A stretch of 64,000 nucleotides of DNA from Dickeya zeae NCPPB 2538. GTDB taxonomy: Bacteria; Pseudomonadota; Gammaproteobacteria; Enterobacterales; Enterobacteriaceae. This document shows positions 9,151 through 18,451 of the stretch, one piece after another. The position numbers and the translations under genes are program-made. The first letter of the stretch is position 1; each line of letters starts with the position of its first letter. The notes under the pieces were generated by a model that saw only the letters and a program-made list of their open reading frames with translations, was not told the DNA's origin and searched no databases. Location: contig NZ_CM001977.1 of assembly GCF_000406165.1 (NCBI RefSeq), forward strand, positions 412,403 to 476,402, given 5' to 3'.

Positions 9151-10692
9151 ATGAATCGTCGTCATTTTATTAAAAGTGCCTGCGCCTTATCCGTCGCAGC
9201 GGCCGCTACCGGCTGGCCGTTGAGCGCCGCCTGGGGTGCCGATGCCGCAGAACAACCGAAAAAAGGCGGTCATTTGATAGTCGGGGTGGATAACGCCTCC
9301 AGCACCGACCGTCTCGACCCGGCATTCTGGTTTGAAACCTATATGTACTTCGTGGGGTCCCAGCTGTTTAATAACCTGCTGGAGCTGGATGAAAAAGGCG
9401 AGCTGGTGCCGTCGCTGGCCGAATCCTGGGAGAGCAAGGACGGCGGGCGCACCTGGGTGCTGGCTATCCGCAAAGGCGTTCAGTTCCATGATGGCCGCAC
9501 GCTCAGCGCTAAAGACGTTATTTATTCGCTCAATCACCACCGTGGTGAGAAATCCAGTTCATCGGTGAAAGGCTATCTCGACCCGGTGGTGGCGATGGAC
9601 GCCACCGGTAGCCATGAAGTCACCATTCGTCTGAGCGAACCGAACGTAGAATTCATCGCACTGCTGAGCGATGTGCACTTTGCCATTACCCCGGAAAATG
9701 AGAATTTCGACAAAGGTATCGGTACCGGTGCCTTTATTCTGGAGAGCTTCCAGCCCGGCGTGCGCACGTTGGTAAAACGCAATCCGAATCATTGGAACAG
9801 CGCACGCGGCCATGTCGACTCGGTCGAAACGCTGGCGATGAACGACTCTACTGCCCGTGTGGCAGCGCTGGTGAGTGGATCGGCCCATATCATCAACCGT
9901 GTGAACCCGCGTATTGTCGGGCGCATTCAGAACATGCCGACGCTGCAATTGCTGCGCTCGCGTGACAGCCAGATTTTCACCTTCCCGGGTTTGAGCAATG
10001 TTGCGCCGTTTAATAATGAAGATGGCCGACTGGCGCTGAAATACGCGATTGATCGCCAGCAGATTATCGATACCGTGCTGGGCGGCTATGCCAGCGTGGC
10101 GAACGATAACCCGATTTTCCCGTCCAACCGCTATTTCGCCAAAGACATTCCCCAACGTCCTTACGACCCGGAGAAAGCCAAGTGGCACTGGCAGAAAGCC
10201 GGGTTCAGCGGCCCGCTGACACTCTCTGTCGCTGATGCTGGTTTCCCCGGCGCGGTGGATGCCGGTCAGTTGTATCAGGCGTCTGCGCAGAAAGCAGGCA
10301 TTACGCTGAATGTAGAGCGTGTGCCGGACGACGCGTTCTGGGACAATGTGTGGATGAAAAAACCGTTCGTGTCCTCTAACTGGTCGGTTCGCCCTACCGC
10401 TGATGCGCTGTTGTCGCTGGTGTTCACCAGTCAGGCACCGTGGAACGAATCTGGCTGGAAGAATGATGCGTTCGACCAACTGGTACGTGCGGCACGTGGT
10501 GAAGCCAACGAAGACAAGCGCCGCCAAATCTACCATGACATTCAGGTGATGCTGGTGGATCAGAGCAGTGAAATCATTCCGCTGTATGCTGACGCGCTCG
10601 ACGCCTGCAGTACCAAAGTGAAGGGATTGAATGCCATTCCAGGTTTCCCACTCAGCGGCAACCGTGCTGCGGAAAAAGTGTGGCTGGCCTGA
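9151..10692 (+). CDS. ABC transporter periplasmic binding protein, dipeptide/oligopeptide family
   Basis: 513 codons. The N-terminus NRRHFIK followed by a hydrophobic stretch and a small-residue site (AAWGA) is a twin-arginine (Tat) signal, so export folded is likely. The mature part is of the SBP_bac_5 family (LVPSLAESWESKDGGRTWVLAIRKGVQFHDG). It should deliver a peptide or similar solute to the permease pair encoded next. Its ribosome site is GAAGGGAAC. The substrate is unknown; the upstream homocysteine methyltransferase suggests a methyl donor or methionine-related compound. Confidence 0.9.
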   Translation: MNRRHFIKSACALSVAAAATGWPLSAAWGADAAEQPKKGGHLIVGVDNASSTDRLDPAFWFETYMYFVGSQLFNNLLELDEKGELVPSLAESWESKDGGRTWVLAIRKGVQFHDGRTLSAKDVIYSLNHHRGEKSSSSVKGYLDPVVAMDATGSHEVTIRLSEPNVEFIALLSDVHFAITPENENFDKGIGTGAFILESFQPGVRTLVKRNPNHWNSARGHVDSVETLAMNDSTARVAALVSGSAHIINRVNPRIVGRIQNMPTLQLLRSRDSQIFTFPGLSNVAPFNNEDGRLALKYAIDRQQIIDTVLGGYASVANDNPIFPSNRYFAKDIPQRPYDPEKAKWHWQKAGFSGPLTLSVADAGFPGAVDAGQLYQASAQKAGITLNVERVPDDAFWDNVWMKKPFVSSNWSVRPTADALLSLVFTSQAPWNESGWKNDAFDQLVRAARGEANEDKRRQIYHDIQVMLVDQSSEIIPLYADALDACSTKVKGLNAIPGFPLSGNRAAEKVWLA

Positions 10693-10735
10693 GAGAGATA
10701 AAGGGCGGGAAAGATGCAGGTAAAAGGCAGGTAAT

Positions 10736-11740
10736 GTGACGATGTTTCGCCGAAGGACGGTGCTTGAACAATGGGCTGGTCGCTACCCGCTGCTGATGTT
10801 GATTTTGCGGCGCCTGCTGGCGGGTGTGGCGATGGTTGCCGTGGTATCGGTACTGATTTTTGCCGGTATTCAACTACTGCCGGGCAATGCCGCTACCGCT
10901 ATTCTGGGGCAGACGGCAACGCCGGAAGCGGTACGTGCGCTGAATGCCCAGTTAGGGCTGGATCAGCCCGCAGTATCGCGGTATCTCCACTGGCTGTGGG
11001 GCATGATCGGCGGCGATTTCGGTCAAAGTTTTACCAGCCGTCAGGCGATTGCGCCGGTGCTGGCATGGCGGCTGGAAAATACGCTGTTTCTGGCCGGGTG
11101 TACCGCCGTGGTGGCGGTGCCGTTGGCGTTGCTGATAGGCTTTTTGTCGGTGCGTTATCAGGGCAGTTGGCTGGACCGGCTGCTCAATCTGTTTACCCGC
11201 GTCGCGGTGGCGTTGCCGGAGTTTTTCTCCGGCTACCTGCTGATTTTGATTTTTTCCATCACCCTGTTTTGGCTGCCGAGCAACAGCAATGTGAGCGATC
11301 ATATGCCGCTCGGTGCGCATTTGACGGCTATCGCGCTACCTTGTCTGACGCTGGTGCTGGCAGTATTGGGCCACATGAGCAATATGACCCGTGCGGCGCT
11401 GATAGGTGCGCAAAACGCCGCCTATGTCGACACGGCATTGCTGAAAGGGATGTCGCCTTCGGTTATCCTGCTGCGCCACGTGCTGCCCAACGCCTGGGGG
11501 CCAATCATCAACGTGATTGTCCTTAACCTGGCGTACCTGATGGTAGGTGTGGTGATTGTCGAAAGCGTGTTTGTTTACCCTGGGCTTGGTCAGTACATGG
11601 TCGATAGCATCAGTAAACGCGATATGCCGGTGATTCAGGGCTGCGCGCTGGTGCTGGCGACAATTTACATCCTGCTGAATCTGCTGGCAGATGTGGTATC
11701 GCTGATGGCGAACCCGCGTCTGCGTCATGCCCGGCGGTAA
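10736..11740 (+). CDS. ABC transporter permease, DppB type
   Basis: 334 codons from a GTG; an ATG two codons on is an alternative start. The opening GQTATPEAVRALNAQLGLDQP after the first membrane segment and the C-terminal EAA-loop region (ALLKGMSPSVILLRHVLPNAWGPI) are typical of the first permease of dipeptide-type importers. About six membrane segments. It lies 43 bases after the binding-protein gene and 27 before its partner. Confidence 0.92.
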   Translation: MTMFRRRTVLEQWAGRYPLLMLILRRLLAGVAMVAVVSVLIFAGIQLLPGNAATAILGQTATPEAVRALNAQLGLDQPAVSRYLHWLWGMIGGDFGQSFTSRQAIAPVLAWRLENTLFLAGCTAVVAVPLALLIGFLSVRYQGSWLDRLLNLFTRVAVALPEFFSGYLLILIFSITLFWLPSNSNVSDHMPLGAHLTAIALPCLTLVLAVLGHMSNMTRAALIGAQNAAYVDTALLKGMSPSVILLRHVLPNAWGPIINVIVLNLAYLMVGVVIVESVFVYPGLGQYMVDSISKRDMPVIQGCALVLATIYILLNLLADVVSLMANPRLRHARR

Positions 11741-11767
11741 TGCCGTCAACCGAATGGATATCTGTAC

Positions 11768-12589
11768 ATGCCTGCTGTAAAACCTTCCGTGGTGCTCGGT
11801 CTGCTGGGGCTGGGTCTGTTTATTGGGGTCGCGTTATTCGCGCCCTGGATTGCGCCTTACCCGGCCGATAAGGTGGTGGCGGGTGCCTGGTTGGGGCCCA
11901 TGCCGCAGGCGTGGCTGGGTACTGACAATATCGGTCGCGACCTGTTTTCCCGCTTGATTTGGGGAACGCGTACTTCGCTGGCGGTGACGGCACTGGCGGC
12001 AGCGTTGGCGTTTGCGCTGGGCGCCGGGCTGGGTTTTCTGGCCGGGGTATGCGGCGGTTGGGTGGACCAACTGATTTCCCGCGTTAATGACGTGCTGATG
12101 GCGATCCCAACACTGATTCTGGCTCTGGTGGTATTGGCGATGCTGCCGAAAAGCACCTTCATCATCATTCTGGTTCTGGGCGTGTTAGAAGCCACTCGTG
12201 TGCTGCGGGTCGCGCGTTCGCTGGCTGTGGATATCGCCACGCAGGAGTTCATTGAGGTCGCGCGACTGCGCGGTGAGTCGATGGGGTGGATCCTGTGGCG
12301 TGAGATTTTGCCGAATGCGCGCAACACGCTGGTGGCGGAATTCGCGCTGCGTTTCATCTTTATTTTGCTGTTCCTGTCGGCGTTGTCTTTTCTGGGGTTA
12401 GGGATTCAGCCACCTACCGCCGACTGGGGGGGGCTGGCTCGTGACAATAAAGACGGCATCCTGTTTGGAGTGTGGGCGGCGCTGGTGCCGGGGGCAGCTA
12501 TCGCCCTGCTGGCGGTGTCGCTCAATGTGGTGGCGGACTGGCTGCTAAGCCGTGACGGTCGTAACTGGCGTGGAGGCCGTCATGAGTGA
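11768..12589 (+). CDS. ABC transporter permease, DppC type
   Basis: 273 codons. It shows the DppC-type start with one membrane segment, then GTDNIGRDLFSRLIWGTRTSL, and an EAA loop in IEVARLRGESMGWILWREILPNARN. About six membrane segments. With the DppB-type partner it forms the membrane channel. Its last eight bases overlap the ATPase gene. Confidence 0.92.
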   Translation: MPAVKPSVVLGLLGLGLFIGVALFAPWIAPYPADKVVAGAWLGPMPQAWLGTDNIGRDLFSRLIWGTRTSLAVTALAAALAFALGAGLGFLAGVCGGWVDQLISRVNDVLMAIPTLILALVVLAMLPKSTFIIILVLGVLEATRVLRVARSLAVDIATQEFIEVARLRGESMGWILWREILPNARNTLVAEFALRFIFILLFLSALSFLGLGIQPPTADWGGLARDNKDGILFGVWAALVPGAAIALLAVSLNVVADWLLSRDGRNWRGGRHE

Positions 12590-14177
12590 GTTGCTGCGGG
12601 TCGAACAGTTGTGCGTGACGGCAGGCGGCCGGGCGCTGGTAGAGGACATCAACTTTACCCTTCATAAAGGGGAAGTGTTGGGGTTGATTGGCGAGTCCGG
12701 CGCAGGGAAATCCACCATCGGTCAGGCGATTCTTGGGCACTGTCGTCACGGCATGCGTATTGAAAGCGGGCATATCTGGTTTCAGAACGGTGATAAGCGC
12801 AGTGATCTGGCCTCGCTATCAGAGCGCCAACTGCGCGCTGTTCGTGGCGCTCGCATTGCGTATGTAGCGCAATCAGCCAGTGCCTCGTTTAACCCGGCGC
12901 AGCGTATCGGCGAGCAGGTGATTGAAACGGCGGTGCGTCACGGTGTGTTGTCACGCCAGCAGGCGGTGGCACGGGCGATAGAACTGTTTACCCAACTGTC
13001 GTTGCCGGAACCGCAAACCTTCTTCCAACGTTATCCGCATCAGGTATCCGGCGGTCAGTTGCAGCGGGCGATGATCGCGATGGCGATGTGCGCTGGCCCC
13101 GACCTGATCATTTTTGATGAACCGACCACTGCACTGGACGTGACCACCCAGCTCGGGGTACTCAACGCCATCGATGAGATTATCCGGCTGACGGGCGTGG
13201 CTGCATTGTATATCAGCCACGATCTGGCGGTGGTGGCGCAAATCAGCCACCGTATTATGGTGTTGCGGCATGGTCGTCAGGTGGAAACCGGCGACACCGC
13301 GTCATTGCTGGCTAGCCCTGTTGAAGCCTACACCCGTGACCTGTTACAGGCGCGCGGCGAGCCCAAAGTACCGCAAGCGGTGACAGACGACATCCTGCTG
13401 GATATCCGTCATCTTGGTGCACGTTATCAGCAACAACCGGTATTGCAGGACGTGTCGCTGCAACTGGCGCGTGGACGCACGCTGGCGGTGATCGGCGAAT
13501 CGGGGTCTGGCAAGTCAACGCTGGGACGAACCCTGTGTGGGTTGCTGGCACCGGCAGGCGGCGAGATCCGGCTCAACGGCGACGCACTGCCAGCGAAACT
13601 GGCGCAGCGTAATCGTGCTCAGTTGCAATCGATCCAGATGATTCACCAGCACCCGGACACCGCGCTCAACCCGCGTTTGCCCGTCGGTGTGCAGATTGAG
13701 CGCTCAATGGTGTGCCTGACCCAACTGGACGCCACCGCACGACGCTTGCGCGTCAGCGATTTGTTGCATCAGGTGGGGTTGCCAGCGGAGATGGCGCAGC
13801 GTTACCCCACTGCGCTGTCCGGTGGTCAAAAGCAACGCGTTTGTATTGCCCGAGCACTGGCGGCACAGCCGTCGCTAATCGTCTGCGACGAGCCAACCTC
13901 CGCGTTGGACCCGCTGGTCGCCCGTGACGTGCTCGCGCTGCTGCGTCAGATCCAGCAGGAAACCGGCGTGGCTTATCTGTTTATCACCCACGATTTACAC
14001 GTAGTGCGCGAAGTGGCCGATAGCGTAGCGGTGCTGCGTCACGGCCATATTGTCCGGCAAGGCCCGGTGACGGAAGCCCTGTCACCGCCGCTGGATGACT
14101 ACACGCAGCAACTGCTGCTGGCGGTGCCGGAAATGCGCTGCGGCTGGTTGCGGGATGTGATGGCGCGGGAGCGGTAA
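12582..14177 (+). CDS. ABC transporter ATPase, two fused nucleotide-binding domains
   Basis: 531 codons from the ATG that overlaps the permease stop; a GTG ten codons earlier is less likely. Both halves are complete: Walker A GESGAGKST and GESGSGKST, signatures VSGGQLQRAM and LSGGQKQRVC, Walker B LIIFDEPTTALD and LIVCDEPTSALD. A single fused chain replaces separate DppD and DppF subunits, as in GsiA and YejF. It energises the importer encoded by the three preceding genes and ends the operon. Confidence 0.93.
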   Translation: MSELLRVEQLCVTAGGRALVEDINFTLHKGEVLGLIGESGAGKSTIGQAILGHCRHGMRIESGHIWFQNGDKRSDLASLSERQLRAVRGARIAYVAQSASASFNPAQRIGEQVIETAVRHGVLSRQQAVARAIELFTQLSLPEPQTFFQRYPHQVSGGQLQRAMIAMAMCAGPDLIIFDEPTTALDVTTQLGVLNAIDEIIRLTGVAALYISHDLAVVAQISHRIMVLRHGRQVETGDTASLLASPVEAYTRDLLQARGEPKVPQAVTDDILLDIRHLGARYQQQPVLQDVSLQLARGRTLAVIGESGSGKSTLGRTLCGLLAPAGGEIRLNGDALPAKLAQRNRAQLQSIQMIHQHPDTALNPRLPVGVQIERSMVCLTQLDATARRLRVSDLLHQVGLPAEMAQRYPTALSGGQKQRVCIARALAAQPSLIVCDEPTSALDPLVARDVLALLRQIQQETGVAYLFITHDLHVVREVADSVAVLRHGHIVRQGPVTEALSPPLDDYTQQLLLAVPEMRCGWLRDVMARER

Positions 14178-14280
14178 TATCCGGTTTTGTTTGCTTTGCG
14201 CGCCATATATTGAAGGATATACTGGGGTAGTTTTCTTATTATGGATTCTATACTTATCTAAGTAGACAAGGAGCGTTTGT

Positions 14281-14760
14281 ATGTCACACCTTATTTATTT
14301 AACCTTGGAAGGAAGTCAACAGGGATTAATCTCTTCCGGTTGTTCAACCTTTGACTCTATTGGGAATCGCTATCAAAGTGGGCATGAGGACCAGATACAA
14401 GTATTAGGATTAAGCCACTCTATAACTAGAGAAGATAATATTGCTCATCATCCAATACAACTAACTAAACCGATAGATAAGTCATCACCATTACTCGGTA
14501 TGTCTATTACCTCCAATGAGAAGCTTACTGCTAATTTCTTTTTTTATAGAACGAATTCTGCCGGGCAGTTAGAGATTTTCTATGAGCTGAAGCTAATAGA
14601 TGCAAGAATTGTGGATGTATCATCTTCCTACCCTCACTCTATTAATAGTAATGAAGCTTTACCATATGAAGTAGTTCGGTTGAAGTACAAATCAATAGAG
14701 TGGTCACATAAAACAGCAGGGACGTCCGGGTATAGTATATGGAATGATGGTTATGAATGA
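14281..14760 (+). CDS. hcp: Type VI secretion tube protein, Hcp family
   Basis: 159 codons, the usual Hcp length. MSHLIYLTLEGSQQGLISSGC, LGLSHSI and HHPIQLTKPIDKSSPLL are Hcp signatures. Hcp hexamers stack into the tube of the type VI secretion system and chaperone small effectors in their lumen. No structural T6SS genes are near, so this is an orphan hcp with its own cargo: an effector and an immunity gene follow. The cassette is clearly more AT-rich than its neighbours, suggesting transfer. Ribosome site AAGGAG precedes the start. Confidence 0.92.
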   Translation: MSHLIYLTLEGSQQGLISSGCSTFDSIGNRYQSGHEDQIQVLGLSHSITREDNIAHHPIQLTKPIDKSSPLLGMSITSNEKLTANFFFYRTNSAGQLEIFYELKLIDARIVDVSSSYPHSINSNEALPYEVVRLKYKSIEWSHKTAGTSGYSIWNDGYE

Positions 14761-14819
14761 TGCCTAATAGAGTTAAGTCTGGTTTTTTATAATTAATAGG
14801 GAATGTATAGGGAAGTTAA

Positions 14820-15420
14820 ATGGATATTAAAGAGGGGGCTTTTACCTTCAATGCCGAGGGGGATGATATCCCTGGTAGTCTCTATTTCTCAAGAAAAATC
14901 CATTGGCCAGGTAATCCATCTATTTGTAAGGATATTGCCTCTGGAGTGACAATAGGAAGAGGGTTCGATCTTGGTCAAAGAACTCAAACTGAGTCATATT
15001 ATCATCTTGTGAGTGCTGGCGTTCCACAAAATAAGGCTATTGCGATCTCAGGAAGGTGCAGGGATGCGTGGATGTGATGCCTCAGCGTTTGTTATAAAAA
15101 ACAGAGATAAAGTTGGTGAAATAACACATTCTCAGCAAGCTAATCTGTTTAGACTATCATTTGCTATGTATATTACAAGAGCTAAAGGATTTTATAATAA
15201 GTATAAAAATTCCAATGCAGTCTCTTGGGATGATATGAATAGCAGGATGAAAGATATATTTATTGATATGATTTATCAAGGCGCAATGAGAGTGAGATAT
15301 GTTCCTTCTTTTGAGAGGAACACGCCTGAAGATGTTATTCTGTTGATAAAAAATACACCCAGCTTGGCTGCTTATGATAAAAGTAGGAAAAGAATAGTCT
15401 ATCTGAAGGAGGCGAAATGA
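14820..15420 (+). pseudogene. Lysozyme-like (pesticin-type) T6SS effector, frameshifted
   Basis: Two overlapping frames together make one protein of about 199 residues. Frame 1 (14820-15077) carries ASGVTIGRGFDLGQRTQTESY, typical of the pesticin/T4-lysozyme-like muramidase fold. Frame 2 continues with EGAGMRGCDASAFVIKNRDKV and runs to 15420. The break is at 15050-15052, where one surplus base (tca-g-gaa) throws frame 1 into a stop at 15075. Between hcp and a lysozyme-inhibitor-like gene, it was most likely a peptidoglycan-cleaving effector. It may be a true inactivating mutation or a sequencing error; the surrounding gene looks otherwise intact. Confidence 0.7.
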
Positions 15421-15797
15421 GAGGGTTGATGTTTTTTGTTTTATTTTTATCATTTTCATCTCAAGCAGATGAGATTCAATCCTGCTATGATAAAAAAGTG
15501 ACAGCCTATATTCAGAATTGTATGGAGCAGTTGTCTCATAAAGAGTCTGAAGAATATAACAATATATATCATAGTTTTATAAAAAGTATTCGCCGTGAAG
15601 ATTTGGCTAATTATGATGATTTTATCGCCTCCATTGATGAGGCGAAATTATTCTGGGAGAAATATAGTATTAGTGAATGTAAGGCGGAAGGATTGCTAAA
15701 TATTAAGGATTCACCTGCATACTCTATTGCATATAACGAGTGTATGATTAAAGCCTACAGGGAGAGAGTGGCCTTTTATAACAAATACCCTTTCTGA
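15417..15797 (+). CDS. LprI-like (DUF1311) lysozyme-inhibitor protein, probable immunity protein
   Basis: 126 codons. It has a short signal peptide (FFVLFLSFSSQADE) and four cysteines spaced as in the LprI/DUF1311 family (SCYDK, QNCMEQ, SECKAE, NECMIK), with a W and an ER pair in the expected places. LprI proteins inhibit lysozyme in the periplasm. It overlaps the effector stop by four bases (ATGA), so the two were translated together. The logical role is protection of the cell wall against the neighbouring muramidase effector; that is inference from position and fold. Confidence 0.72.
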   Translation: MRGLMFFVLFLSFSSQADEIQSCYDKKVTAYIQNCMEQLSHKESEEYNNIYHSFIKSIRREDLANYDDFIASIDEAKLFWEKYSISECKAEGLLNIKDSPAYSIAYNECMIKAYRERVAFYNKYPF

Positions 15798-15834
15798 TAT
15801 TTATAAAAAAATAAGACGTGCCTTGGGCGGTTTT

Positions 15835-15877
15835 ATACCCTAACTCATTTCGGTAACTCGAATGAGTCAGGGTATAT
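15835..15877. terminator. Bidirectional hairpin between convergent genes
   Basis: Arms ataccctaactcatt (15835-15849) and aatgagtcagggtat (15861-15875) pair with one mismatch around an 11-nt loop. It lies between the LprI-like gene and the convergent Anbu gene and may stop transcription from both sides. The accctaa end resembles ERIC termini, so a repeat remnant is an alternative. Confidence 0.55.
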
Positions 15878-15915
15878 ATGTCATCCTTAAGTCTCCGCCG
15901 ACGATAGCGTAGGTT

Positions 15916-16650
15916 TTACCCCTGCACCGGAAATGGCGGCAACTGCCGAAAGGTATTCAGTAACCCTTCCGACCAGGCTTTGCGAATGGTGGCGAAGTAA
16001 GGGTCGTTTTCGGTGATGCGGTGCTGTTCGCTGATATCGAAACTGCCAGCACGGTATATCATCACATCCAGCGGCAAGCCGACCGACAGGTTACTGCGCA
16101 ATGTTGAGTCAATCGAAATCAGTGCACAACACATGGCCTGCTCCAGCGGCGTATCCATCGTTAACACCCGGTCGATAATCGGTTTACCGTATTTGCTCTC
16201 GCCTATCTGGAAGTAAGGGGTGTCGCCGGTCGCTTCGATAAAGTTGCCTTCCGGATAGATATGGAACAGCCGCGGGGCTTCGTCGCCAATCTGGCCGCCA
16301 AGCAGCAGGTTGCAGCCGAAATTGGTGCTGCTACCGTTCTGCTGGGCCAGACTGTCGCGGTGGATAACCTCACGCACGGTTTCACCCACCAGTGTGGCGG
16401 CATCGTACAAGGTACTGGTTTGCATCAGGTTGGGCGTATGCTGGGCGTGGATACGCGCCTTGAGCAGGCTGATAATGCTTTGGGTGGTGGCAAGATTACC
16501 CGCCGACTGGATAACCAAGACGCGCTCACCTTCCTGATGGAATACGTGGAGCTTTCTGAAGGTTGCGATGTGATCAACCCCCGCATTGGTGCGGGAGTCG
16601 GAAGCAAAAACCAGCCCGTCAGACAGACGCATGGCCACACAGTAGGTCAT
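15916..16650 (-). CDS. Proteasome-like peptidase Anbu
   Basis: 244 codons, the normal size. The N-terminus MTYCVAMRLSDGLVFASDSRTNAG is that of Anbu, the ancestral beta-subunit family: the threonine after the initiator methionine is the expected nucleophile, with D and K residues at proteasome positions (SDSRTNAG, FRKLHVF). It is last in a four-gene operon with transglutaminase, alpha-E and ATP-grasp proteins, the classic Anbu neighbourhood. That set has been proposed to make and process a peptide-like product, but its function is not settled. Confidence 0.9.
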   Translation of the reverse strand: MTYCVAMRLSDGLVFASDSRTNAGVDHIATFRKLHVFHQEGERVLVIQSAGNLATTQSIISLLKARIHAQHTPNLMQTSTLYDAATLVGETVREVIHRDSLAQQNGSSTNFGCNLLLGGQIGDEAPRLFHIYPEGNFIEATGDTPYFQIGESKYGKPIIDRVLTMDTPLEQAMCCALISIDSTLRSNLSVGLPLDVMIYRAGSFDISEQHRITENDPYFATIRKAWSEGLLNTFRQLPPFPVQG

Positions 16651-16706
16651 ACAGTACCTTTTTACCGATTTTACCGACTAGACGAAAACAGGAGTCGTCG
16701 CTCCTG

Positions 16707-17525
16707 TCATTGTTGCTGTTGCACCTGTTGCTGGCGTTCGAACAGGCTCACTGCCGCTTCTGAAAACATCTCTTCACACCCGCCACCCAGTCGACTGCCG
16801 CGCACCGGGCAGGCATCCAGGTAATCCATCCCCACCGCAAGGCGCAAATGCTGATTGAGCTTGCGGGTGTTGTTGGTGATGTCAAAACTGTGCCAGCGCT
16901 CGTTGAGCCACACCTCAGCCCAGGCATGCATGGCGACATGCGTAGTATCCCGGCTATACACGTAACCACTGACGTAACGCGCCGGAATACGCAGGCTGCG
17001 GCAGCAGGCCAGAAACACATGGGTGTGATCCTGACAGACGCCCTTGCCTTTGGCAAAGGCAATGCAGGCGGTATCCTGCACCTGCGTGGCGCCGGGAGTA
17101 TACGGCATTTTCAGTTGCAATTCTGCCATCAGGGTTTCCAGACTGCCAATCGGGTCAGCCTCCTGATAATAGCGACGGGCAAAGTGGCGGATGGCATCAT
17201 CCGCTTCAGTCAGCGTGGTACCGCGCAGGAAAATCAACGGCGATAATCCGTCTTCCTCTTCCGGCACCTCTTCCACGCCCTCGGCAATTTCCACCACCCC
17301 CTGTGCGTGGATCAGAATATCGTGGTGCGGGCTATCCAGCGTGAGCACATGCATCAGATTGCCATAGGCATCGGTGGTGGCGACGGCGGGCGTGGGCAAG
17401 GTCAGCTTCCATTCCCGAATGCGCTGGCGGGCAGAACTTTGCGGCGTCAGTCGCAGGTACTGGGTGCTGAACTTCACTTCTTCATCGTAACGGTAGTGGG
17501 TCAGGTGATTGATGGTCAGTTTCAT
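16707..17525 (-). CDS. Transglutaminase-like family protein of the Anbu operon
   Basis: 272 codons. N-terminal beta domain (MKLTINHLTHYRYDEEVKFSTQYLRLTPQ), then a papain-like transglutaminase core with Cys in GKGVCQDHTHVFLACCRSLRIPARYVSGY, His in HAWAEVWLNERWHSFD and the following Asp. Such proteins act as peptidases or amide-bond enzymes. The start overlaps the alpha-E stop by four bases. The tail is glutamine-rich (QQQQVQQQQ). The substrate is unknown. Confidence 0.9.
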   Translation of the reverse strand: MKLTINHLTHYRYDEEVKFSTQYLRLTPQSSARQRIREWKLTLPTPAVATTDAYGNLMHVLTLDSPHHDILIHAQGVVEIAEGVEEVPEEEDGLSPLIFLRGTTLTEADDAIRHFARRYYQEADPIGSLETLMAELQLKMPYTPGATQVQDTACIAFAKGKGVCQDHTHVFLACCRSLRIPARYVSGYVYSRDTTHVAMHAWAEVWLNERWHSFDITNNTRKLNQHLRLAVGMDYLDACPVRGSRLGGGCEEMFSEAAVSLFERQQQVQQQQ

Positions 17526-18451
17526 AGCGCCTCCAGATAGGTGTGACGGATGCTATCAGCCAGTTCGTTGATTTTGGTGAGGAAACGGTTGAGGTAGTGT
17601 TGCAGGTCGTCGGCGAGGATATCGTCGAGCGAGCCGAAGCGCAGTTCCACGTGCAGCAAATGCGCCAGACGTTGTGGGATACGCGCCCGTTCGCTGCCGA
17701 TCATCTCCAGTTGCTGTACCAGATCGCCCACGCAGGCATGCAGCGAGCGGGGGACGTCATTGCGCAGTACCAGCAGTTCGGTGACCGTTTCCCGGCTGAT
17801 GGGCTGACGATAGAGGCTGTGGTAGGCTTCGCGGGCGCTCACCGCACGTAGCAGGGTATCGAGCCGGTAGTATTCGCGCACCGGGTCCAGGTCATTATTG
17901 AGCTGCTGATCCTTGACAGTCAGCAACTGAGCGGTAGCGAACGACCGTTCGATCAAGGTGCCGATGCGAATAAAACATTGGGCGTCGTTACGCAGCAAGG
18001 TGCCGAACATGGCACCGCGAAACAGATGGGCGCGCTCTTTCACCCAGTCAAAAAAGGCGTCGATACCAATTTTATCCACCCCGGACTGGCGCAGGTTACG
18101 AATATCAATACGGGTGGTATTGATGCACTCCCACACCTCGGACGACAAGCTGCCGCGCACCGCATGCGCATTGTTCCACGCCATTTCGATACAGCTGTAA
18201 ATGCTACTGGGGTTGTGACTATCCAGCGCAAAGAAATTCAGCAGGTTATTCATGGTAAAGCGGGCGTAGCGTTCCTGAAACAGTTCATGGGTGAACGTCA
18301 GGTTGAGCGGCAGCGCCAGATCGTGCTGCTGCTGGCTGTGGCGCGGCATCATCGACAGTTTGTAGGTGACGTCCAGCACGCGGGCGACACTTTCCGCCCG
18401 TTCCAGATAACGGGCCATCCAATAAAGCTCGCTGGCGGTACGACTTAGCAT
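17522..18451 (-). CDS. Alpha-E domain protein of the Anbu operon
   Basis: 309 codons, almost all helical. It opens with MLSRTASELYWMARYLERAESVARVLDVT, the hallmark of the alpha-E family (DUF403). The family's biochemical role is unknown; it is regularly encoded with circularly permuted ATP-grasp ligases and transglutaminases. It overlaps its neighbours at both ends (7 bases with ATP-grasp, 4 with transglutaminase), so the four proteins are probably made together. Confidence 0.9.
   Translation of the reverse strand: MLSRTASELYWMARYLERAESVARVLDVTYKLSMMPRHSQQQHDLALPLNLTFTHELFQERYARFTMNNLLNFFALDSHNPSSIYSCIEMAWNNAHAVRGSLSSEVWECINTTRIDIRNLRQSGVDKIGIDAFFDWVKERAHLFRGAMFGTLLRNDAQCFIRIGTLIERSFATAQLLTVKDQQLNNDLDPVREYYRLDTLLRAVSAREAYHSLYRQPISRETVTELLVLRNDVPRSLHACVGDLVQQLEMIGSERARIPQRLAHLLHVELRFGSLDDILADDLQHYLNRFLTKINELADSIRHTYLEAL

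Noticed and set aside
9559..10536. 325-codon frame antisense to the binding-protein gene
   Set aside because: Composition shadow of a clearly conserved gene on the other strand.
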